A stretch of 5,312 bases of DNA from NCBI GenBank assembly GCA_947073895.1, contig CAMTNN010000116.1, positions 1 to 5,312 of the forward strand, in the 5' to 3' direction. Below, one piece after another: positions 1-4,766 of this stretch. The first letter of the stretch is position 1. Each line of letters opens with the position of its first letter. A model generated the notes under the pieces. That model searched no databases. It saw only the letters and a list, made by a program, of their open reading frames with translations, and was not told the origin of the DNA. This stretch comes from an uncultured cyanobacterium (GTDB lineage Bacteria; Cyanobacteriota; Vampirovibrionia; Gastranaerophilales; Gastranaerophilaceae). Both the position numbers and the translations under genes were made by a program.

Positions 1-79
1 CATTTGTTTAGGATGTGTAATTACAGTTTGGAGAAGATTGAATCATATTAAAAAGGAATTGATTAGCAAAGAAGATTAA
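1..79 (+). CDS. 3' end of an unidentified membrane-protein-like gene (partial)
   Basis: One forward frame, entering at base 2, stays open for 25 codons to a TAA at 77-79; the other two forward frames stop earlier. The visible C-terminus begins with a hydrophobic stretch (ICLGCVITVW) followed by a charged, Lys/Glu-rich tail ending KELISKED. This would fit the end of a last transmembrane helix with a short cytoplasmic tail. A strong terminator begins 12 bases after the stop, which supports this being a real gene end. Too little is visible to name a family, and a chance open frame of this length is possible in such AT-rich DNA. Confidence 0.45.
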   Translation, partial: ICLGCVITVWRRLNHIKKELISKED

Positions 80-91
80 ATTTAAAATTAG

Positions 92-126
92 AAAAAATAC
101 ACCTACATTAGTAGGTGTATTTTTTA
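92..126 (+). terminator. Intrinsic terminator of the upstream gene
   Basis: A perfect 15-bp stem (92-106 with 111-125) closes on an ATTA loop (107-110). The core is TACACCTAC / GTAGGTGTA, and the stem base is a run of A's pairing with a run of T's. The T-run gives the U-tract for + strand transcripts, and the A-run means it could also stop - strand transcription. It lies just after the stop at 79 and isolates the next gene cluster from read-through. Confidence 0.9.
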
Positions 127-169
127 TTGCCAATATCCTCTAAGTGAATGATTTTTAGGAAGACCTTTA

Positions 170-197
170 TTAAAAATTGTAAATACTACTATATAAT
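170..197 (+). promoter_or_regulatory. Probable sigma-70-type promoter of the 564-aa gene
   Basis: A perfect TATAAT -10 box lies at 192-197. The -35 region is poor: TTAAAA at 170-175 with a 16-bp spacer is the best match. The predicted start is near 204, leaving a leader of about 65 bases. It follows the upstream terminator and precedes the first gene of the + strand cluster. The TTGACT at 211-216 is not used as a -35 because no -10 follows at a proper distance. Confidence 0.6.
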
Positions 198-212
198 GTT
201 ATTAGTACATTT

Positions 213-262
213 GACTTTTTTTTAAGTCTCATTAAAACAATAACAACAACAAAAAACAGGAG
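213..262 (+). promoter_or_regulatory. A/CAA-rich untranslated leader with small hairpin and ribosome binding site
   Basis: Downstream of the predicted start the leader has a small palindrome (GACTT 213-217, six T's, AAGTC 224-228). Next comes an almost G-free A/C tract with repeated CAA units (about 236-257), then a strong AGGAG (258-262). The spacing of 8 bases to ATG 271 fixes the start of the 564-aa gene. An unstructured CAA-rich leader of this kind would favour efficient ribosome loading, which is inference. Confidence 0.5.
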
Positions 263-270
263 ATACCACT

Positions 271-1965
271 ATGGGTATGGCAGCATCTCAAGCCAGATAT
301 TTAGCTCTGACTGCAAGAAAATCTAATTGTGAATATGAAGGCCAGCAAATCAACCAGGCTCGTTTGGTACTGTCCAATCAGAGTGCTAATTTGTTTAACC
401 AGATGCTTGGTCTGAAAGTACCTGTTCCGCCAAGTACTTCTGATTATACAAAACATATTTATACATACAGTGACGGTTTTGGAAAAGAAACGAAGCTTGA
501 AAACTGGCAGCAGTTAGGTACATCTGATGAAGATTATAACTATGTTGTAACCAGAAGCTATAATATAAACCGTTATACCGGTTCTGTTAAGAAAATGAAT
601 GACCCACAAGTTCAGTTTACAGGTACAAAGTCTGCAACATCTGATGAATTGCAAAAAGCCATGGAAGATATAGCTGCTGCTCAAAAAGAATATAGCAAGG
701 CTTTGGAAGCAGAAGCTGAGGCTAGAAAAATTGTTGAGTATCAGCAAAAATTAATTGCTGATATAAATGAAAAAGAAGCCAATCTTTCTAATTATGCAAC
801 TTCTTTAGAGCATGTGAATACTTGTACATATGATTCTGCAGAAGATTTATATACAATCAATTATAAGGATAGCGATGGTGCTACTCAAGCTTGTACATTA
901 AAAGGTTTTGCCAGCTTTACTCCGGCGGAGCAAGACGCGATAAAAAATCTTGATAGCATACAAGAACTTATAAACAATGGAGCATTGTCGGAAGATAACT
1001 TAAAGAATCTGTATTTTGCATATGATGCAGCAAGTGGCAATTATACTTTCGCAAATGGCAATGAACTTAGTTTGTTGGCTGTTTCAAGTACTCTTGCCGG
1101 TGCAGAAGGTTTAGACCAATCTTTTAATGTCTATAATTCTTCTAATATTGTTGATCTACTTGGAAAATTTGCGGCTGAAAGAGCTCCGATAGAAGCAACA
1201 TTAGAAGGTGCTGAGGCTGCGTATGAAAGAGCACAGACTCTTAGTGTTGAAAAGAAAGATGCTTTTGAAGCTGCAAAGGCAGTTTATGATGATTATATTC
1301 ATCCTACATATGTTGGTAATCTTGATTTAACTCCTATCTTTGAATTGGATAAAGATCAGAAGGCTGAGCTAAATCAGGTTCTTGCTGATATGAGAGAACA
1401 GGGTATTGATTCAGAATTGTTTAATTGTTTTGAATATGACGAAGTTGGTAATATTACAGGTTATAATGGCGGTGTTTATTCATTTAAAATGAACGGTGTA
1501 ACTTATTATACAACTTATGCAGATTTAGATAAGTCTTATAACAGCGGTACAGGACCAAACCATATTGACGGTCAGATAAAACTTCCGTATTATAATGCAA
1601 CTTATGTTGATACAAGGCTTGAGGAAACCAAAAAGGCGCTTGTTGAGACTGATGGTAACGGAAGATTTACAAGTATTAGGTTTGAAGATGACTCAATTGT
1701 TTATACACTAAATATGGGTACAGAGACAGATGATGTAGCTTATCAAGACGCAATGAATCAGTATTATTATGATAATGCTGTATATGACAAAATGATTCGT
1801 GATATCAACGCTAAGACTTCGATAATTCAGCAGGAAGACCAACAGCTTGAGTTAAGGTTAAAGCAGCTTGATACAGAACAAAATGCTCTTTCTACCGAAA
1901 TGGAAGCAGTATCTAAGGTTGTTAAAGACAACGTTGAGAAAACATTTAACACCTTCGGCGGCTAG
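271..1965 (+). CDS. 564-aa coiled-coil protein of unknown function, Gastranaerophilales-type
   Basis: The function is unknown. Residues 1-34 form a conserved-looking helix (MGMAASQARYLALTARK) that matches the N-terminus of the 111-aa protein encoded at 3574-3909 without gaps. A VPVPPS linker follows near residue 50. Heptad-like helices rich in Ala/Glu/Lys lie at about 124-182 and 300-342, and a long C-terminal coiled coil at about 493-558 ends VEKTFNTFGG. Between the helices are Tyr/Gly/Asn-rich stretches that look like beta strands (for example near 190-210, 255-268 and the GVYSFKMNGVTYY segment). There is no signal peptide or membrane segment. ATG 271 is chosen over ATG 277 because AGGAG lies 8 bases before it. 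It is the first gene of the + strand cluster and has its own promoter. Terminal helices around a variable middle recall flagellin/hook-type axial proteins and type III secreted proteins, but homology is not shown. I recall similar proteins as multicopy hypotheticals in Gastranaerophilales. Confidence 0.9.
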   Translation: MGMAASQARYLALTARKSNCEYEGQQINQARLVLSNQSANLFNQMLGLKVPVPPSTSDYTKHIYTYSDGFGKETKLENWQQLGTSDEDYNYVVTRSYNINRYTGSVKKMNDPQVQFTGTKSATSDELQKAMEDIAAAQKEYSKALEAEAEARKIVEYQQKLIADINEKEANLSNYATSLEHVNTCTYDSAEDLYTINYKDSDGATQACTLKGFASFTPAEQDAIKNLDSIQELINNGALSEDNLKNLYFAYDAASGNYTFANGNELSLLAVSSTLAGAEGLDQSFNVYNSSNIVDLLGKFAAERAPIEATLEGAEAAYERAQTLSVEKKDAFEAAKAVYDDYIHPTYVGNLDLTPIFELDKDQKAELNQVLADMREQGIDSELFNCFEYDEVGNITGYNGGVYSFKMNGVTYYTTYADLDKSYNSGTGPNHIDGQIKLPYYNATYVDTRLEETKKALVETDGNGRFTSIRFEDDSIVYTLNMGTETDDVAYQDAMNQYYYDNAVYDKMIRDINAKTSIIQQEDQQLELRLKQLDTEQNALSTEMEAVSKVVKDNVEKTFNTFGG

Positions 1966-2082
1966 GGGGTAAATGGGTAACCAACCCACGCGAACCCACT
2001 GGTAGTCCGTTCCAAAGGAGCACTTGGAATAATAAAATAAATTAGTAATAAAGTGAAATGTGCTCCGCCCAAAGGTATAAAA
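1966..2082 (+). promoter_or_regulatory. GC-rich structured leader with possible H-type pseudoknot
   Basis: This spacer has no gene. Its first part (1966-2023) is about 57% G+C, whereas 2024-2059 is about 14%, a sharp contrast. Hairpin A pairs TGGGT (1974-1978) with ACCCA (1984-1988), with an outer GGGT (1967-1970)/ACCC (1994-1997) helix. Hairpin B pairs TTCCAA (2010-2015) with TTGGAA (2024-2029) around an 8-base loop. Seven loop bases, GGAGCAC (2017-2023), are exactly complementary to GTGCTCC (2060-2066), which would form a pseudoknot ending 4 bases before the AAAGG of the next gene. No U-tract follows, so it is not an ordinary terminator. I could not match it to a known riboswitch. It may control translation of the 282-aa gene. 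Confidence 0.45.
2071..2075 (+). promoter_or_regulatory. Ribosome binding site deciding the start of the 282-aa gene
   Basis: AAAGG lies 7 bases before ATG 2083. The in-frame GTG at 2053 has only AT-rich sequence before it and no purine-rich site, so the ATG is preferred. The stronger AGGAG at 2016-2020 has no usable start at a proper distance and sits in the predicted hairpin loop. Confidence 0.55.
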
Positions 2083-2931
2083 ATGGCTTATAAGAATGAT
2101 GGATATTTAGTAATAGCGAATAGATACGGATCGGCTTCCGGCGATGCTAAAGCTATGCTGTATGAAACTTATGACAGATTAAGAGACTTGACTGTTTCGG
2201 GTTCAGCTTCATCAGGTACAGGTTTTGAGGCAGCCGGCGGATTTTTGTATCAGTTGGCGAGCTTGTTTGCTCCGTCTGCGTTTATGACAACACTGGGCGG
2301 TACTACTGCAATGAATATTCCAGGTACTTCCTACTGGTCTCAGTATACCGGCGGTAACGGGGGGTTGACCGGAAACTATTCTTCTTTCGGGGTTAATAGT
2401 TTGGGGCATTATTCAGGTTTCCCTAGCGGTTATGCTTCAAGACTGAGCGGTTATACAACAGGTGGTGCTGCAGGTTTAGGCGGGAACTTGATGTATGGTT
2501 ACGGTTCATCAAGCGGTTCTCCTACCGGTTTTGCCTCTGGTATTGGAAGCATTGCTGATATTGCAAGTACGGCTGCTTACGGTATTGGTACTGCTAACGG
2601 GTATGGTATTGGGGCTTCAAATATTCTTATGCCATTAGCTGGTATTGTTTCCGGTTGGGGCGGTATTATGACTGCAGCGGCTCCTTATTTGGGTGAATTT
2701 GGTTTACCTGCAGTTGTTATGGGTAATTTGATGCAGGGTACGACTTCTGCTGCCTTATCTGCATACCAATCAGTTTCACAAAATGTTTTATCAAATGCTG
2801 ATACCATACTTTCACAAAAAGTTGCTAATATTGAAACTGTTTGTAAAATGTTGGATACTCAGAGTGATATTGTAAGAAAAATGCTTAAAGATGAGCTTGA
2901 AGGCAATAGTAAAGAAATTGATAACTTATAG
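2083..2931 (+). CDS. 282-aa Gly/Ser/Tyr-rich protein with hydrophobic segment, unknown function
   Basis: No family is recognised with confidence. Residues 1-37 are a mixed helical N-terminus (starting MAYKNDGYLVIANRYG). Residues about 40-180 are rich in Gly, Ser, Tyr and Ala with many SG, YG and GG pairs and few charges. Residues about 181-216 are strongly hydrophobic with several Gly (starting ILMPLAGIVSGWGG), enough for one or two membrane spans or a membrane-inserting hairpin. Residues 222-282 are helical and become charged, ending in a short amphipathic Lys/Glu region. No signal peptide is visible. It follows the 564-aa gene after 117 bases containing the structured leader, so its translation may be controlled separately within a shared transcript. 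The composition fits a surface, matrix or translocator-like protein, but that is inference. Confidence 0.85.
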   Translation: MAYKNDGYLVIANRYGSASGDAKAMLYETYDRLRDLTVSGSASSGTGFEAAGGFLYQLASLFAPSAFMTTLGGTTAMNIPGTSYWSQYTGGNGGLTGNYSSFGVNSLGHYSGFPSGYASRLSGYTTGGAAGLGGNLMYGYGSSSGSPTGFASGIGSIADIASTAAYGIGTANGYGIGASNILMPLAGIVSGWGGIMTAAAPYLGEFGLPAVVMGNLMQGTTSAALSAYQSVSQNVLSNADTILSQKVANIETVCKMLDTQSDIVRKMLKDELEGNSKEIDNL

Positions 2932-2942
2932 TTTTTTGTGAG

Positions 2943-3007
2943 TTGTGAATAATGCAAAAGAGAACTTTTTTCAGAATAATGATGGATAGTTTGCTTGTGA
3001 ATAATGC
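2943..3007 (+). repeat. 13-bp direct repeat across the start of the 76-aa ORF
   Basis: TTGTGAATAATGC occurs at 2943-2955 and again, identical, at 2995-3007, offset by 52 bases. The first copy contains the ATG of the 76-aa ORF and the second falls in its codons 15-19. It may be a trace of a small duplication or a paired binding site, or chance in AT-rich DNA. Confidence 0.6.
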
Positions 3008-3182
3008 GATTGCAAGGGCATTATCTGCTCTCGTAAATTTTTGTAACGAACAGAGCTATTTTTCACAAAATAAATTAAAGTTTTCAGAAAAAATGCCGTT
3101 AACATATAATAAGCGTGAAAGTGTTTATAAAAATCGGTTTATATTTGACAGCACACAGATCTCCGGAAGAGGCTTTAAGTAA
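2952..3182 (+). CDS. Possible 76-aa protein, unknown function
   Basis: This frame begins 20 bases after the 282-aa gene and is open for 76 codons to TAA 3180-3182. Support is mixed. No good Shine-Dalgarno sequence precedes ATG 2952, and the later in-frame ATGs at 2979 and 2982 also lack one. However, a frame this long is unlikely by chance in a stretch with no other gene. Its residues 27-40 (LVNFCNEQSYFSQN) resemble residues 12-26 of the 89-aa protein downstream (LVNFMNFAQSFFRRN), sharing LVNF, N, QS, F and N with one gap. The N-terminal half looks helical and the C-terminal half is basic. It could be a real small gene, a gene with a later start, or a decayed paralogue of the 89-aa gene. Confidence 0.5.
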   Translation: MQKRTFFRIMMDSLLVNNAIARALSALVNFCNEQSYFSQNKLKFSEKMPLTYNKRESVYKNRFIFDSTQISGRGFK

Positions 3183-3233
3183 CATGTTAACAAATGTAAC
3201 AAAAAGATTAAAAATACAGCAATTAAAAGGTTT

Positions 3234-3255
3234 TACATGTTTTATAATACATGTA
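3234..3255 (+). promoter_or_regulatory. Candidate internal promoter with inverted-repeat operator
   Basis: TACATGT (3234-3240) and its reverse complement ACATGTA (3249-3255) flank an 8-base spacer that carries TATAAT at 3243-3248. A further ACATGT occurs at 3182-3187. No convincing -35 is seen. With this -10, transcription would start near 3255, about 29 bases before ATG 3284. An inverted repeat straddling a -10 is typical of a repressor site, or of a promoter lacking a -35 that needs an activator. The 101-base gap (3183-3283) otherwise holds no gene. Confidence 0.45.
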
Positions 3256-3269
3256 GACTCTAATTGTGT

Positions 3270-3274
3270 AGGAG
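3270..3274 (+). promoter_or_regulatory. Ribosome binding site deciding the start of the 89-aa gene
   Basis: AGGAG lies 9 bases before ATG 3284 but only 3 bases before the alternative in-frame GTG at 3278, so the ATG is the likelier start. Confidence 0.75.
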
Positions 3275-3283
3275 TACGTGCCT

Positions 3284-3553
3284 ATGCGTGAAGAGCTGCA
3301 AGAAAATTTCAAACGGTTAGTGAATTTTATGAACTTTGCTCAGTCGTTTTTTCGACGCAACAACCCGTTCAAAGCATTGCTCATGAGTTTACTGGGCAGC
3401 CTAAAGGATATGCTCACCATAAGGCAAAAACTAAAAATGGCGAAGTACCGTGTAAATTACCATAAGCACCAGCTCTATAAAATGGAAAGCTTGATTGCAG
3501 AAAGTAACGAACACACATTCCTGAAAGGCAAAAACTTAAACGAACAAAGATAA
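3284..3553 (+). CDS. 89-aa basic helical protein, unknown function
   Basis: No family is recognised. The protein is small and basic. Residues 1-45 look like amphipathic helices with many Phe/Leu/Met, including the LVNFMN...QSFF motif (12-23) also present in the 76-aa ORF upstream. Residues 46-75 are rich in Lys, Tyr and His, and the tail is polar. There is no signal peptide or clear membrane span. It has a good AGGAG and probably its own promoter just upstream, and it is followed after only 20 bases by the 111-aa gene, so the two are almost surely co-transcribed. As a small basic partner encoded beside a coiled-coil protein it could be an accessory or chaperone-like factor, but nothing in the sequence proves this. 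Confidence 0.8.
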   Translation: MREELQENFKRLVNFMNFAQSFFRRNNPFKALLMSLLGSLKDMLTIRQKLKMAKYRVNYHKHQLYKMESLIAESNEHTFLKGKNLNEQR

Positions 3554-3573
3554 AGACCGGAAGGACAAGTGCT

Positions 3574-3909
3574 ATGGGATTAATTACGTCAACTTTCAGA
3601 ATGATGTACCTGACAGCGTACAAAATGACGTTGGAAACAAAAATCCAGTGGATTGCGACTGCAAAACTAGAACTTGTTGCTTCATCGGATGAGATTTTAG
3701 CCCTTGGTAATGACTTAGACCCTGAGAATCCGGCGGTTAAGCAATTGGAGGCACGAAGGGATAAACTAACCCAGTTAGAAAAACGTTTGGATTTACAAAT
3801 GCAGGAATATCAAACACGACTCAAGATGGTTGATGCAGAACTTCAATCTTCTCAAGGCGCGGTTGACAGTGCTATTCAGAGATCTTTCTCTTACAATTTC
3901 CAAGGATAA
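3574..3909 (+). CDS. 111-aa coiled-coil protein sharing both ends with the 564-aa protein
   Basis: The function is unknown. ATG 3574 has GGAAGGA at 3559-3565, 8 bases upstream. The N-terminus (MGLITSTFRMMYLTAYK) aligns without gaps to the first 34 residues of the 564-aa protein with 14 identities (M1, G2, S6, R9, L13, T14, A15, K17, E21, Q25, I27, A30, L32, L34). After a DLDPENP turn at 47-53 there is one long coiled coil (about 54-101) containing QLEKRL, ending IQRSFSYNFQG. This parallels QLELRL...VEKTFNTF in the larger protein, with a four-residue length difference. It therefore looks like a compact paralogue, two conserved terminal helices without the variable middle. There is no signal peptide. 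It is in one transcription unit with the 89-aa gene and probably the 86-aa gene. An axial-protein or secreted-substrate role is possible but unproven. Confidence 0.88.
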   Translation: MGLITSTFRMMYLTAYKMTLETKIQWIATAKLELVASSDEILALGNDLDPENPAVKQLEARRDKLTQLEKRLDLQMQEYQTRLKMVDAELQSSQGAVDSAIQRSFSYNFQG

Positions 3910-3961
3910 TTGATTTAAAGAATTTAAGTAGTAATATGAATGTGTAAAGTATGTATTGACA

Positions 3962-3966
3962 AGGAG
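3962..3966 (+). promoter_or_regulatory. Ribosome binding site deciding the start of the 86-aa gene
   Basis: AGGAG lies 6 bases before ATG 3973. The in-frame ATG at 3940 would put this site inside the coding sequence and has no purine-rich site before it, so 3973 is chosen. Confidence 0.8.
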
Positions 3967-3972
3967 AAAACA

Positions 3973-4233
3973 ATGATTAACAAAATTACATTTACTGGTA
4001 GAGAAGAATGTTTAACTGTGCCAGTTAAGAAGGCACAAAAACCAGTAGTAGATTATATATCAGACGGAGCTGTTCTTCCTGAACTTGCTAAAAAAGTAAA
4101 GGCTTCTGCAGAAGAAATTTCTTCAGCAAAGTTGAATGAAGCATATAGAGCTGCTCACGCTCCATATTTGGAAGTTCCTGTTGCAAAGGCAGCTGATGAT
4201 ATTGTAATGGACGGACAACAAGTTTTATTGTAG
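3973..4233 (+). CDS. 86-aa protein with MINKITFTGRE N-terminus, unknown function
   Basis: No enzymatic family is recognised. The protein starts MINKITFTGRE. I recall similar beginnings (short polar start, then an F-x-G motif, here FTG at 7-9) in many hypothetical proteins of Gastranaerophilales, but could not check this. The middle (about 40-60) is an Ala/Lys/Glu helix, and the rest is Ala/Val-rich with a hydrophobic end. There is no signal peptide or clear membrane span. It lies 63 bases after the 111-aa gene with no terminator between, so it is probably the last gene of that transcript, which ends at the hairpin just past its TAG stop. The shared F-x-G start might be a sorting or secretion tag, which is speculation. 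Confidence 0.85.
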   Translation: MINKITFTGREECLTVPVKKAQKPVVDYISDGAVLPELAKKVKASAEEISSAKLNEAYRAAHAPYLEVPVAKAADDIVMDGQQVLL

Positions 4234-4238
4234 GAATT

Positions 4239-4267
4239 AAAAACGACCCTTCGGGGTCGTTTTTTTT
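4239..4267. terminator. Bidirectional intrinsic terminator between convergent genes
   Basis: The stem AAAAACGACCC (4239-4249) pairs with GGGTCGTTTTT (4254-4264) around a TTCG tetraloop closed by C-G, one of the most stable loops in RNA. T's at 4260-4267 give the + strand U-tract, and A's at 4239-4243 serve the - strand. The - strand cyclo-ligase stop codon (TAA at 4268-4266) overlaps the T-run, and the + strand 86-aa gene stops 5 bases before the stem, so one hairpin serves both operons. Confidence 0.93.
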
Positions 4268-4766
4268 AGACAAATACAATTTTATCAACAGGAATGTCAA
4301 AATCTTCCGGATAAATAGTTTTTACTATTAACTCGGAAGGAATGCAAACGATTTTTTTACATTTGGTTTTAGCAAGAAATCTATCATAGAACCCTCCGCC
4401 GTAGCCGAGACGGTAGTTGTTTTTATCAACTGCGAGAGCCGGAACTATCACGAGTTCGGGGTTTGTTTGTGAAGGCTCCGTTAGCGGTTCTTTTGTATTA
4501 AAACAAGAGTTGCATAATTCGTCTTTTTTACAGTAAGGACAGCAGAGAAGTTCTTGCCCGTTAACTTTCGGAAGGTAGAAGTTTTTGTTGTCTTCCAGTA
4601 ACGAAAGCAGATTTACTTCATTTTCCAGCGGATAAAAAATCATAACATTTTTTGCTTGTTTGTATTCTTCTGTTTCACGAAGTTTATCAACAAGCTTTAA
4701 ACTTATTGATTTCATATCAAGTTTTTTACGTTCTTCTTTTGCCCACTTACGAAGTTTTGTCTTCAT
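4266..4766 (-). CDS. 5-formyltetrahydrofolate cyclo-ligase (5,10-methenyltetrahydrofolate synthetase), EC 6.3.3.2
   Basis: This cytoplasmic enzyme uses ATP to convert 5-formyl-THF to 5,10-methenyl-THF, returning stored folate to one-carbon metabolism. It is the MTHFS/YgfA family. The signature [13 protein letters not shown] is at 119-131, preceded by VPALAVD (108-114) and followed by the usual end (ED-x-D-I-P-V-D). FYPLENEVN (44-52) and YLPKV (64-68) match the substrate and nucleotide region, and the N-terminal Lys/Arg-rich helix (1-15) fits the family. At 166 residues it is slightly short but complete. One oddity is a cysteine cluster at C75, C76, C79, C85 and C88, forming CPYC and CNSC, in a stretch that has no such cluster in the relatives I remember. 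Its ATG overlaps the ilvD stop as ATGA, implying translational coupling. Family assignment is secure; a role for the cysteines is unknown. Confidence 0.95.
   Translation of the reverse strand: MKTKLRKWAKEERKKLDMKSISLKLVDKLRETEEYKQAKNVMIFYPLENEVNLLSLLEDNKNFYLPKVNGQELLCCPYCKKDELCNSCFNTKEPLTEPSQTNPELVIVPALAVDKNNYRLGYGGGFYDRFLAKTKCKKIVCIPSELIVKTIYPEDFDIPVDKIVFV

Noticed and set aside
514..747. Reverse-strand open frame inside the 564-aa gene
   Set aside because: Cys/Phe/Ile-rich translation typical of antisense to coding DNA; no start signals.
1973..2005. Ten-codon leader peptide frame (ATG GGT AAC ... TGG TAG) after a G-run
   Set aside because: The G-run is too close to the ATG for a normal site, and the same bases are better explained by GGGT/ACCC pairing. 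No run of a regulatory amino acid codon is seen.
1966..2030. Intrinsic terminator after the 564-aa gene
   Set aside because: Hairpins exist, but no U-tract follows either one.
2053..2082. GTG start extending the 282-aa protein by ten residues
   Set aside because: No ribosome binding site precedes it. ATG 2083 has AAAGG at 7 bases, and the extension overlaps the candidate pseudoknot strand.
2932..3283. Decayed insertion sequence or transposase in the spacer after the 282-aa gene
   Set aside because: No transposase motif, terminal inverted repeats or target duplication was seen; the only repeats are the 13-bp pair and the ACATGT motifs.
3956..3961. Perfect TTGACA as a -35 box
   Set aside because: A matching -10 would fall inside the 86-aa coding sequence near 3979-3984, where only ACAAAA is found; the bases overlap the ribosome binding region.
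3940..3972. ATG start extending the 86-aa protein by eleven residues
   Set aside because: The clear AGGAG lies inside this extension, and the remembered family start is MINK at 3973.
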